Assembly (NCBI GenBank): GCA_949128115.1 | Contig: OX421961.1 | Location: 122,639,050-122,703,049 of the forward strand | Direction of reading: 5' to 3' | Source: Anaspis maculata | Taxonomy: Eukaryota > Arthropoda > Insecta > Coleoptera > Scraptiidae | DNA length: 64,000 bases | Shown here: positions 42,001-53,082 of the stretch, in pieces | How positions within the stretch are numbered: position 1 is the stretch's first letter | How the letters are laid out: each line of letters opens with the position of its first letter | Notes under the pieces: model-generated | Seen by the model: the letters and a program-made list of their open reading frames with translations, nothing else | The model's database searches: none | What the model was told of the DNA's origin: nothing | Translations under genes and position numbers: made by a program

Positions 42001-43530
42001 TTGAAATAACGGAACTACAAGGGTTCAAATGATTACCCTTTGACCCTTCATAACTTCAAAAATGGAAGTACAAGAATTTTTTGGATATTTTTTTCTGGGC
42101 TTCATGAAGAATTCCATATACTGTATATTGTTTTGGTCCGACATTTCTAAATAACTTCATATACTTTAAAACCGAAATCAAAACTCTAATTTATGAAATT
42201 CTAGCCACTAGTAGCCACATTTTCACCATGGAAGACTTGGCTGCCTCCTTCGAAGCGGGTTCTTCACACCAAAAAGATTCTCCTAGAACGCCTATTTACC
42301 TTGGATTACTTGTGAAATAATTATAGATGTGTGAAACTCTGCAACTTTCAGGTGAACGTGTGGAAAGTTCCCAGATACTTCGTTCTGTGCTCGGTTTTGT
42401 GGGAGTGACACGTAGCCAGGAACTCACTCCGAAGGCCAAGGTGCTTTATTCGCACGTCAGAAAGCTCCATCAAGTCGCTGCGAAATCGAAGTATAGAAGA
42501 AAACTGTCGACGAGAAAAGACTCCACTTTCTTTCAAATGATAAGAACACCAAGATCATAGATTTGTTGAAAAATGAGGTGAATGGGACAACGTTGAACTT
42601 TATCATGTCCCAACAAAAAACTCAAAAGTTCAAACCGAAGGGCCGTAGGTTTAGTTTGGATGATAAACTGTTCGCTCTCTCTCTTTACAAGCAAGGCGGC
42701 AAGGCATATAGATTCCTGTCTGGAATCTTCAGTTTGCCCTCCAGGAAAACTTCAAGCCTCAGTTCTTAGCAAGATCCCTTTTGGCTGTGGCATCAATCCA
42801 TCTGTATTTCTTCACTTGAAAAAAAAAACTGTTGAACGGCTCAGTCCTGCGGATAGAAACTGTTTGCCGTTATTCGACGAAATTCACTGGAGTCAGGCCT
42901 TCAGTACGATCAACGAACAGGCTCAGTGACTGGGTTTGTTGACTTTAGTGGAAGTGATAGACGGGCTAAATTGGCAGATCATGCTCTTGTTTCCATGCAA
43001 AGAACTACCAAAAACATCGCAGTTCTTTCTAAGTCCAAATGCAACTGAAACTGCAGATGCTCTCTTATTTTTTGGTAAGTTATTTGATAGCATGAATGGG
43101 GCTTCGCTTATTCCGCTTCTGGGCAAAGAGTTGCGCAGTGTGGTAACACAACAATCAGAACACATCAAGTTCTGGAAAACAAGTATCCCCATTCTTCAAT
43201 CTATGCTTTTGCAAGTTCCAACTTCCAATAAAAAAACCGTTGTGCCCTCATTAACGAATTGGATATTTTCTCTACATAATTTCATACATTTAGTGCAGAA
43301 TCTACTAAATTCCGGGTACAAACACATTGCTCCAAGATGTTTCAACCAGGACGCTGTAGAAAATTATTTTCCGTGTATAAGGAGTCATGGCATCCGCTAT
43401 ACAAACCCAACAAGCTCTTCATTTAGATCTTCGAACAAAGCACTTTTGGTGAATAACTTTGTTTCTCCCATTCTGTGGGCGCTAATTGTGAAGAGGACGA
43501 GAGGACGAGAAACAAACAACAACTAATGTT
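39001..43530 (+). pseudogene. P-element/THAP9-like transposase, intron-bearing, decayed
   Basis: P-type transposases carry an N-terminal THAP finger, a coiled coil, a GTP-binding insert and an RNase H-like core. Here 39001 starts MKRACSVPISCDDRILP with a GTAGGT donor near 39054. A second piece reads FHIPADPSIR, a THAP-like core. A third (39403-39605) has VSSKRKLSYDEPDPSQQKRR and ends in G|GTAATT. After foldback 39612-42155, an exon from about 42354 reads ELTPKAKVLYSHVRKLHQ (coiled-coil-like). Then come FKPKGRRFSLDDKLFALSL, LPLFDEIHWS and, from 42936, GKLFDSMNGAS and FNQDAVENYFPCIRSHGIRY, the conserved 'LNQDxxENFFGxIR' block. Frameshifts near 42535 and 42765 and a stop at 42927 break it. Confidence 0.85.
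39612..42155. mobile_element. Large foldback inside the P-like pseudogene
   Basis: Arms of about 1.2 kb pair around 40884. Outer TGTCGGACCAAAACAATA (39631) mirrors 42128-42145. Middle TGGTATATACTTCAGGGCAT (39963) mirrors 41667-41690. Inner CAAATGTAGACATGGCGTCT, TATTTTGATTAGGGGG and GGGACCCCCTTGAAAATT (40175-40240) mirror 41400-41480. The left terminus begins ACAGGGTGATTC; the matching right CACCCTG appears lost. It lies directly after a splice donor, so probably within an intron. It has no recognisable coding frame. Confidence 0.88.
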
Positions 43531-43832
43531 GTTTGTTTAGAACTCGAATATTGTAATATGTATTGTTTTATTTTTTCATAATTTGTAGTAATAAATTTGT
43601 CATAATTGGCAATAATAATTATTTTTTGTTTATTTTTTCAATACCATGGATGCAGATAATCCTAATCGTCCTGTAATACGATACAAACACCTCCTTGCGA
43701 TGTGGTGTAAAATATATGGATAATTTGAGCTTCAGAGCTCCAAATTCTTTGATCCAAACTACTGTCATGTATCCTCGTAAGTATCTTGGAAGGGCTGAGT
43801 GCTTTATTTTTTTGTAAGCTCGTCATTATGTT

Positions 43833-43978
43833 ACTAATGGTGCTATTCTGTAAAAAATAACATTCCATAAACGCTCTGTTATGTAAAAATTCCTGTCGGC
43901 CATTGGCTGTTGCCTAGGTAATAACAACGTAACAGAGCCTTTATGGAATGTAATTTTTAAGAGAATCGCACCATTAGT
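43833..43978. mobile_element. 146 bp palindromic MITE, ACTAATGGTGC ends
   Basis: ACTAATGGTGCTATTCTGTA and AACATTCCATAAACGCTCTG at the left pair with CAGAGCCTTTATGGAATGTA and GAATCGCACCATTAGT at the right. The loop is about 45 bp. Confidence 0.9.
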
Positions 43979-46741
43979 GTATTTCATTTATTCTTCCTGA
44001 CCTCGATTTTGGAGAAAATTGTGTAATGGAAACCACTTTGGTATTTTCAGCCATTTTCAAGTTTATTTCTATAAGATTGTTACCTCGAATAATGTCCCAT
44101 TTCATTCCGCTTTCTGTTGAAAACAGCTGAAGACATTAAATATGATTTTCTGTAATCAACTTTTCTGAAATCGAAGAAGTACAAAAGTTTCGGACACATT
44201 CAAACTTTGAATTTTGCCGCGCTAGCCAAGGCAACAGGTTTACAGTTTCCTGCGATATTGTTTTATCTACGTACCATAGTACCGAGTGACAGGGGCAGAT
44301 GGCGCTGCGAATTGTGTATCTCCGACGTAAGTGAGAGAACGGCGATCTTTTACCTCACCCATTTAAGTTCATTACGTATCTACGTAGTTTGAGGGCCTTC
44401 TGTCATCTTGGCTTTGTTGCTGTCATAGCATTAGTTCGTATTATGGGAAATCTGAATATACTCCGCGAACTTGACCCAAGTTTGCGTTGACCCCTCTGCC
44501 GGTTCGCTTCCACAGCGCAGTCCTCGGAAGAAGAACGTGAATGTTGTTCACTGTTCAACACTGAGTTTTGTAGGGCTCTTTGCCATGCCGGCGTCTGCCC
44601 TGAACGTCAGCATAGCCCTATCTCAGCTGGGTTGAAAAAAACTACTCTCCTGGCTCTATGCCGGGAGGGTAGAAGGTAACAACTTTTCTGTTCTTTTGCT
44701 GCTCCTTGTGGATAGCACCATTCAGTGTGGCAACAGTCCAGGATCAGGGTCAGGGTGAGATTCTTCACAAAATGGTGTTGACTTTGTCAATAACAACTTT
44801 TTCATCAAGGTTGGTATTGGTTTAAACTGAATTGTATGTATATTTTGACTGATCGAATAACTGCAGTGTAATGCACTGTTGCTGAGTACTTAGTACTTTA
44901 TTACCTTATGCTGCGTGTTGCATCTAAAAATCTCGTCTGTACGGAAGCCACTGTATGGAGAGAAAGCCACCGGCGACAGCGCGAAGGAAACCATGCCTTT
45001 GAATGGCACTTTTTGCTCTCCCTGTCCCCTTTCTTTCTCCTCCGTCGCCACTCGAATTTAACCTCTGATGAAACCTAATTACACCCCGACAAACATGGAA
45101 CAAAGAGGGCGGTTTTCATTAAGATCCCTTAAAAAAAGCGCACCATATCCAAAGCCTCTTAGTAAAAACCGGCAATTATATTGCGAGTAGAGAGAGAGAA
45201 AGGACTTCATCAAAGCGACACTCACTGGTGCGTGTACCTGCCATCATAACACCGATATAGAGGGCTTTGTGGAACTGTAAGGGGGGGGCTGTGTTTCATT
45301 AGGACATTATGAACTTGTGAACCGGGCGTTGCACATATTGTCGTGGCATTAGCAGAGCAATCCCGAACCGTTTAGAAACGTCACGGCGCGATGATGAAAC
45401 GTTCCGGGACAATGCAGGCGCAGGCCGGCCGGCAGCATCCAGAGCGCTGCGCGTTTCTCGCACCTAAAGAATAATTAATGTATTTCGGCTTTGTTTCTTG
45501 CAACGCTCGGACTTTCCGGCATGAGAGAGTTGAAATTCCGGGGGCGTATCGCCCAAGCACACAGAGAATAATGCTGCTGCTGCGGGGGCCACATTGGAAT
45601 TAATTGGACGCACTGATGTTTTCTCTGAGGCTGCTCGCATCCTTTTCCGCCCGTCGCCTTTTCGAAAAACATCTGCACTATTAGGAAATTAAATTCGGGA
45701 GCTGCCGCTGCTGCTGCTACTATACACAAATGAGAAGATAACGAGCAAAAAGGCTGGATGCGGAATATCGCTTGCTGCCGTAGCCGTAGATAATTTATTA
45801 TGTTTTATGTAATAAATAATGCCGGAAGAATCTCGCAAAGGATGGAGTGAATCTCGACGACTCGTTCCAGCACCTTGTACCTCTATGCGCCTTACACAAG
45901 CAAAATATACGAAAGTTGCACCAGCGATCCATCTAATTAAGTCGAGGCGCTGCTTTGCAAAGTTAGTTTGTACAACGAGACGAGAATTTACCCAAAGTTA
46001 CGTAGTTAGTGGAACAATCGTTTTGATTTAAAGGTTTCCAGTCGTTCTTACACGGGAAGTTTTCGAACTAAACTGCTCCGGAAAATAAGCAGTGTTAGGT
46101 GCACGCCAAAATTTGACCTTGTTTTGAAACGAGATGATTTTTCTTGTCGTCGCGACCGATTTCGAGTCTAGTTGAAAAATGCTCATTAGCTCACTCAGCG
46201 ACCCCCTCATGCCGTTTGCCCATATCTTCGATAAGCACCAATCATCTTCACGGCAAGTGTCAGTGATAAATTGAAATTTGCTAAGTTCATTCTGAATTTC
46301 ATAACGACTGAACAATCTGAGCAGGTGATCCTGGATCGCCCGGAGCGTTAGTTGCAAGACCAGTCCCGGAAAGGAATCTGGCGCTGCCACGGAGCCTTTT
46401 TGTCGTTCTGCGTAAGTGTCACTTCTTGGAGCTCGTCTTTCGTTATATCACCTCGGGTAAAGTGGTAAAGCGTGGGAATCGTGGGTTCCAGTTTGATGTT
46501 ATTTACTTCAAATTTATTTTTGAGGGCGTCAATCGAGCCTTTGGAGACTAGGTCAACGAGATCGCTCGATAAATGTGGAGGCTACCGACTTTTCCCAGGA
46601 AAATTTTAAATCAAAGAAGTTGAATTGCGAAAGTGTGCTAATAAAAGAAGCAAAACAAAATTGGCAAACTGTTACACGGAATGCCCTTTAGATACAGCTC
46701 CTTCTGAGTCTAGTCCAGTCTGGGTCGAATTATACAGAACA
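43979..46741. other. Unassigned 2.8 kb
   Basis: No recognised protein or RNA gene. 44900-45730 is GC-richer and free of repeats, with CTG/GCC runs near 45570-45720. The longest open frame is 46028-46390 (-), 120 codons. It starts MAAPDSFPGLVLQLTLRAIQ and contains FQLDSKSVATTRKIISFQNK. I recognise no family, though its amino-acid make-up is protein-like. It could be a fragment of a host or transposon exon. Confidence 0.4.
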
Positions 46742-46869
46742 ATCAAATACTCGATTGCTCAAGTTGGCGTACGATGTTCAACTTTTTTTTTCCAAACATG
46801 CGTTCATGATTCGCTCGTTCGGGGAAAAAATGAGCCTCGTACGCCAACTTGAGCAATCGAGTATTTGAT
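46742..46869. mobile_element. 128 bp palindromic MITE, perfect 33 bp ends
   Basis: ATCAAATACTCGATTGCTCA with AGTTGGCGTACGA is repeated exactly inverted at 46837-46869. The loop contains a T-run and no further pairing. It sits 29 bp left of THAP element copy B. No target duplication was identified. Confidence 0.93.
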
Positions 46870-46898
46870 CGCTCGTTACTAGATTTCCATTTTACCAC

Positions 46899-47709
46899 AA
46901 TTGACCTTTCCAATTTTAGGAGATAAAAAATAGATAGTTTTTCGAGGTCACTTTTGACGTTTTGACGTTCATGACGTTTGGACGTTTCGTTTCTGACTTT
47001 TGCGGGAATTTTGAATCGGATAGCTATACTGTTCTCATTATCATGTGGGGGAAGTCACTAGAGCCCATAAGGGAGTTTTTAATGGACGAAGTAATAGAGT
47101 TTTTTCGTAGTAAGATGCACGTGTCTGGTGCAGCGCGATCCCTGCTGGTGCTGGTGCAGCCACACTTCCATCAAGTTTGGGTCTTTCGTGAACCGGTGCA
47201 TGGTTATGATGGGGTGTATTCGTCTTATTCTCGACTCGCATAGAGCGACACAACACCCTTGAACCATTTCTGTAAGTATCTTCTCAGTTTTTCATTACAT
47301 ATATCACACTTATTGGTAAGAACAAGTGAAATCATGAAATCCATGCTGAAATCAAATAAATACACGACAGAGCGCTTGTCAGATTCGAAAAATTTCCCAT
47401 TGTCAGAAACGAAATGTCATATTTCAAGAAACATAGGGCGCTTTTCAATAACTGCGACAAGACGGATACACAATGTCAAAGTGCACTTGCCAGCTCAATT
47501 CTAAACTCAGCCTCGCCAATGTTTCGATTGTGTCGACATGTGGTGCTATTACGGCTATTGGAACGCTAGCTGTGTCAAATTGTGTCCATATGTGTCGAAT
47601 TGTGTCCTTATACGCCTTATTGGGAAGCGCCCAATGACCTCGATTAACCGTCTCTTATACGCATGACGTCACAGTGAAGAGAGACAACGGAAAATTGGAG
47701 ACCTCAATT
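46899..47709. mobile_element. THAP-bearing non-autonomous element, copy B
   Basis: This is the second copy of the element at 36831-37652, same orientation, with the same ends (AATTGACCTTTCCAATTTTA / AATTGAGGTCTCCAATTTTC). It differs by a few substitutions and small indels, including loss of about 20 bp near 47310. The THAP frame is kept on the minus strand. Confidence 0.8.
47079..47267 (-). CDS. THAP-type zinc-finger frame, copy B (62 codons)
   Basis: MVQGCCVALCES starts the frame and ITMHRFTKDPNLMEVWLHQH with CTRH follows, as in copy A, and both frames have the same length. Between Cys10 and the HRF core the peptides differ (SRIRRIHPI versus CENKTNTPS). Copy B lacks one base and, about 20 bases on, gains one, so the frame is restored. 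The domain status is as for copy A. Confidence 0.5.
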   Translation of the reverse strand: MVQGCCVALCESRIRRIHPIITMHRFTKDPNLMEVWLHQHQQGSRCTRHVHLTTKKLYYFVH

Positions 47710-49139
47710 ATCTTGATTCACTTTTACCTTATCAACGAAGTTTTAGAGTGCGAAGTATGTAAGTTGATCAAGAAAACAGCATACCTGAAAACAAAGACAA
47801 CATTATATTTTCAACTAAATATATATTTTGCAATTGTTAAGGGGTGCTTTGCATCAATTACTGAATCGGCTCTGTCCGGGCCGGTGAAAGAGGTCAAACT
47901 TTGAAGGGCTATATTTCAGTTATTAAACATTTGTGAGGCATGTTTCAGGACGTCTTCATGGGAGACAATATCAAAAAACGCTTCCGTTGGTCAAGGATTT
48001 CGAAAGGATGCTAGCACGTAAGACAGATGTGTCATATCCTATGAGAGCATCAAATGTCACACACAACATAACCCATGTAAGCTGAACAGACGATATGTCG
48101 AACAAGTAAACAAAACGATATGTCCTAAGTATACATACTATCTTTTTGATTCAAAATCGATAAAAATGTCCAGTTATAGAAAATGAAGAAGCTGCATAAT
48201 AAAGTATGGAGACATATTGCATAGGTATTAAGGTAGCAGGACTAGCTGGAAATGCAGATGTATTGATTCAAGCACTGAAAATCACAAACAAAAATCTGAA
48301 TGTGCATCAGCGAACCTCCCTCTGGCAAATACATGAATAGAAAAGTCTCTCTCTCTATTATTCAAGTAATAAATTGGACAATAAAAGTGAATTATACCCG
48401 TTCCTAAATAATTCTCCTATCATACGTAATATAATGGAGAATCCACAAGGGAAATAATAAAAATAATGGAACGTTCTATTGTTCTAACCTTCCGAAAATG
48501 CTATGATTGTTGTTATTATGGCAGGTATAAGTGCATAGAAGCATTGAACTAGACACGGGGTCGCAACGCTTCTTTCATGGTCAAGGGTTAAATTGAAGGG
48601 TGGCGGAAAGTTTTTTTGCCGTTTATGTGATCGCTTCAGAGCCCTGCCCTCAAAAAGACAAGCTTTGCTCGTTTTGCACTTTCTTGAAATGCTCGGGCAG
48701 TGCGCCTGGAAGCAATTTCTGAAAGTGACAGAAAAGAATGAGTGCCGCAGTCGTCAACAATCGCACAGTTGTTCTTTTCTACGTCTGCTTTTCGAGCTAT
48801 TTGAAGCGAAATTTCGCAAGTGGATGTATTCAATTTATTCATGGACACGGCAAGCAGAAACATCGGTTCGTGTTGGTTGGCAGCGGGCACACGAAACCAT
48901 CCGTACGTACCTACATTGTAGAAAGCAGATAGCCACTAGCCAGTAGTGAGTACTAGGTATTCGCTATCTAACATTTTGAACGAGTAGGCGAACTTTTTTC
49001 AAATTTCCCCCGAGATTCCTCCTGTCTTGTATTTCGATAGTACTTGTACAAGTGAACATGTGAAACAAAGTGGAACGAGTTAGTGAGCAGTAAAGTAGTG
49101 AAAGACGCTGTTCAAAAAGCGAAAAAATAATTTTCAATT
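47710..49139. other. Unassigned 1.4 kb
   Basis: No recognisable gene. A 117-codon frame (48593-48946 +) with FFCRLCDRFRALPSK has a lone C-x2-C and no other motif. Overlapping frames in both strands argue for chance. Confidence 0.35.
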
Positions 49140-49240
49140 CGTCTGATCCATTGAAAAGGTAAGCATCACGTTGTTCCAGATGCTTTATCCCGAATACCTA
49201 TTCCCAACGTCCATTTGCTAGATATAAATTTGGAAAACTT
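49140..49240 (+). pseudogene. Ty3/gypsy RNase H end scrap
   Basis: After a stop, KGKHHVVPDALSRIPIPN and LLDINLENL match the C-terminal end of gypsy RNase H ('KGxxNxVPDALSR'). Only about 30 codons are left. It is more like an intact sequence than the scrap at 1563 (it retains the final Arg). Confidence 0.75.
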
Positions 49241-50340
49241 GAAATCATGGTGTAAAAGGCCACTATGGACGAGAACTGGTCAATGAACAAAATACTGCAG
49301 TGTCTGAACACAAAATCAATGCATGAACGTTAATGCTTTGGCTTTCACCTATGCGAATTTATCCCGACGTTTCCAGCGCCGACGATCTTCCGATTTCCAT
49401 TTGTTTGCATAAATTTCGCGAGTTCTGTTCCTGTGCTAAGCGACGGTTACTTATCTGCTTAAAACGACAAGTTTGTCGCGTCTGCCTCAGTGAGTCCCGG
49501 TGACCGGATAAAACGCGTAAGTAAACAATGGCCGCGCCACAAAACCAGCACAATCATCGCCACTGTACCATCGTGGAAACTCGAAACAGAGCATCAACAA
49601 AAGACTACTTTTGCCACACATTACCGCAGTCTGGCGAACACACCGAGCAGATTATGAATACGACGGCGCAGACTATGCAAAAACGCCCGGTTTTAATGCG
49701 ATTAACCTAAACTAACGCTATTATTTGCGTTCCAGTGTATATGGCGAAAACAAAACAATAGTGGAAAATCTGCTGCGAACGTCCGTCGACGCGACGCGTC
49801 GCTCGACTGCATAAATTCAATCTCTACCGCACCCGGCACCCGGGAAACCCTGCCTTGCAGTTTGAAGCATACAGAATGATACATTTTATTTGTACTCCCG
49901 CATATTACTACAAACGTGTTTGGAGTTAATGTTGATGCAGGGTTGTCAAATGTCAGAAAATCTGATTTGCCAAAGACGGGCTTAATATATTTTCTTTAAA
50001 ATATACTTGGATGGAGCTTAATGAAGACCTGTAACTGGCTACATAATTATCAACGACGGGGTATCCTGCGAGGACTACAGAATACCAGAACGTAGGATGA
50101 TTATGGCGTTATTGATGTCGGAAATTGCATAACGGCGCACCCGGTCAAGTCCTGTGTGAATGCACATTTTCGTCTCGTCCAATTCCTTCTAGCACAAATG
50201 AATTTTGAAACGAAGAAATTCCATAAAAACTACAAAATTAGAGAAACGCAATATCGAAAAAAAAACAGGTGAAAACGAACTACACTGCGCACATCATAGG
50301 TATGGAAATAGCAAAACCTAATTAAAATAGGACAAACAGG
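49241..50340. other. Unassigned 1.1 kb
   Basis: Nothing recognised. It may include the degraded 5' part of the gypsy element that follows. Confidence 0.3.
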
Positions 50341-51660
50341 GTATCACAGATGGAGCGAGACAATATCGATGAACAGATCCAAAAGATGCTGGAACACAAC
50401 ATCATCCGGCCATCCATCTCAAGCTGGGCATCGCCGATAGTACTGGCAAAGAAGGATGGCACATTCAGATTTTGCGTGGACTCCAGGAAGCTGAACGAAG
50501 TGACAAAGAAGACCGTGTATTCTCACGATATACGATATTCTACGTACATAGGAAAAGCCAAGTACTTTTCCACGCTGGATATTTATTCCGGATATTAGCA
50601 GGTGGACGTTGACGAGCACTCGAAAGCATACACCGCATTTGTGGCATCAGGACATGGTTCGTACGGGTTCGACAAACTTGCGTTTGGTCTTTGCAATGCC
50701 CCAGCCACATTCCAAGAGCTTGCAGACAGGAAGCTGAACGAAGTGACAAAGAAGACCGTGTATCCCATCCTCACGATAGACGATATTCACACGTACACAG
50801 GAAAGACAAAGTACTTTCCCACGCTGGATATGTATTCCGGATATTAGCAGATGGACGTTGACGAGCACTCAAAGTAATACATCATATTTGTAAACACAAG
50901 GACATAGTTATACGAGTTCAAAAAATTAGCGTTTGGTCTTTACAATGCCCCAGTCACATTCCAAGAGCTTGCAGACAGGGTATTCTGGAACATGAAATGG
51001 AAGGAGGTACTCAATTACCTCGACGACATACTCGTGTTAAGTGGGACCCTAGAAAAAGCATGACGTGAAATTTGAACGAGTACGAGAAGCGGTCCTTGCT
51101 TTGAAGCTAAGTAAGTGCACATTCGCCCGGGTAAAGGTTGAATGGTTGGGTTATGTGATCAGCGCACAGGGGATTGAAACAGATCCAGCGAAAATCACAG
51201 CATCTCCAAAAACAAACACGGTAAAGAAGGTTGAACAATTTCTTGGGATGTGTAACCACTACAGAAAGTTCACAAGGGCTATACAGAAGTTTTGTGTCGA
51301 CCTTTTCACCGTCTGTGCCGTGTTTTGCAGGAAATCACCACGGTCGAGAACTGCCGGATCTCAGAATCGACCAAAAATCATCAAGTGGCGCTGGAACCAT
51401 AGATTCGGTGGCGCCCCCTCACCTGAGCAAGACACAACAGCACTTTCTTCGGCTAGCTAAAGCCGGCTGCTCCTACCATGTGTACCTACAGGCAACGTTC
51501 AGTCTCCACGGCTGGAGAAACTGCGGACTTGGCTGGTTTGGAACAGGTATCCCCAAGGCCGTGAGCCCTCTTCAAGGACCCTATACGACCCCAGGAGAGT
51601 CCAACGTTCTCGTATTAGCCTTAGTAATTTCAAAAGGATACCGTTTCTAGTCAAGTTCAT
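50341..51660 (+). pseudogene. Ty3/gypsy polymerase with internally duplicated RT core
   Basis: RT fingers read SPIVLAKKDGTFRFCVD and SRKLNEVTKKT, then FSTLDIYSGY (motif A), a stop, QVDVDEHSKAYTAFV and FGLCNAPATFQ (motif B). The stretch from SRKLNEVTKKT to motif B then repeats in tandem, with FPTLDMYSGY, the same stop and FGLYNAPVTFQ. Motif C is YLDDILV at about 51030. The connection reads KCTFARVKVEWLGYVIS and VEQFLGMCNHYRKF. RNase H remains as a frame-shifted trace (51400-51640). The repeat period is 243 bp at its start (50484 to 50727) and 249 at its end. Stops and shifts make it inactive. Confidence 0.9.
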
Positions 51661-52631
51661 TCAATTATATCATTCAGTGGCAGCGGCTTCTCGCTGTAGT
51701 GTTCTTTTGAGCGTAATTTGTTGCCGGCTTGAAAGCCGTCTCGAAAGCTGGGGCCTTCAGCTTGTTACGTTCGGACTTTCGCACGAACGGAGATTAGCTT
51801 CAATGCACACCACCAGTTGCGCGAGTGCTAATTCCTGGTTACTTCTGGTGAGATCTAGGAATTTTGGTGTGGCTACCACCCGTTTCACGTGTGACGTGCA
51901 GGCTCGGGTTTTTTCAGTGAAGTTTTTCGGCGATAAGCACAAGCTATATACATCGTTTCGAGCGGAGAGCTCGTTCTTTTCTGTTGCCGATTTCGTACCG
52001 ACAATGCTGCAGGTAAATAAAGCACTGCTGGCACTGCGGAATGGCAAATCATGGTGAATTCGTCCTTAGGGGTTCTTTTTCCGGTGCTATTGCCCATTTT
52101 CCGTCGCTATTTTCCACGTTCCACCGCCACTGGAGGTTACACCGCCAGCCGTACTCGCTGCTGAATCAAATATAAATGGTTTTATTATGTACCGAGGGGC
52201 CAAACTTCCCGCCTCGGCGAGAATTCCAAGAGCTTGAGCGCTCGTGTCAATAGAGGTGAGAGTCGCAACCGCCACCAAAACGTCCTGTCAAGCGACTGTC
52301 AATGCCATAGCCTAGAAAAACCGGAGTCGACACGCGACTGGAATTTTCTTGCGTGATCTAGTGTTCAATTTATGTATAATTGTCTGGCCTCGCTACTGAA
52401 ATTTGCCGGATCACTGCTTTGGATACCGTCAGTGTTATTTATCCTCTGATCCGTTTCTGTTGTCTGTTCCCCAGGTCCACGGTCCCGACAGTTGAAGAGT
52501 TCCTCAAGCCAACCTCACCAAGCGTTGGCCGAAGCTATGTCAGGCCTGGTCGTCCTGTTATTTTGAATTACCTGCTGGCTGAGCTAGCAGAGCTAGGAAC
52601 CACAGGCCGACGCCAGGAACATCCGTCGGAG
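51661..52631. other. Unassigned; possible retroelement interior
   Basis: Frames of 126 (51677-52057 +) and 145 codons (52380-52817 +) overlap antisense frames. The second contains PTVEEFLKPTSPSVGRSYVR but its end runs into dispersed repeat L. The location between gypsy pol and repeat L suggests the 3' part of a gypsy element, without proof. Confidence 0.35.
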
Positions 52632-53082
52632 GTCCGGCGGCCTGGTGGGGGCGACAGGAATAAAGACGCCAGGATTTCGGCAACGCACGTCGGCCACAGG
52701 GAAGTCCTTTTTCATTTTTCTTCTACTTGCGAAAAAGCTAGGAGTTATAGATACGGCACGTTACGATTTGAATTTGATTGTTATATTGCGGTGGCCTTAT
52801 GCCACGTCTTCACTTGAGAGAGTCTTCAACTCTGTCCAGTTCAGTTTGTAAGCGGCCCTCTGACAGAATTGTTTGTGTTTCGAAACAAGAAGCTTCACTC
52901 CTCGTATCTTGTACCTGGCCTAGCGGGCATTATTGTGATTGTGTTTCCAGTTGATTTATTTTCCGTGCGTAAATTACACGATTTGAACAATGCACTTGTT
53001 CTTGTTCACTTGTATGTTCCCTCCGCACAGTATTCAAGTTTGAATGCGGTTGTTGCACGGAGCCGACTCCTCCAGTCCGCAA
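52632..53082. repeat. Dispersed repeat L, copy 2 (possible 3' LTR)
   Basis: Same orientation and block order as 25186-25606, with about 40 extra bases near 52850-52895. If it is an LTR, it is 1 kb downstream of the gypsy polymerase remnant and in a fitting place. It is followed by TGGATCAAAACG, which starts with the TGG of a primer-binding site, but no further match was checked. Confidence 0.75.

Noticed and set aside
46028..46390. Host gene exon of 120 codons on the minus strand
   Set aside because: Protein-like make-up but no recognised family, no splice context and no neighbouring exon; reported only within the unassigned stretch.
48593..48946. Zinc-finger protein suggested by C-R-L-C
   Set aside because: A lone C-x2-C without matching His or Cys partners; antisense frames are equally open.
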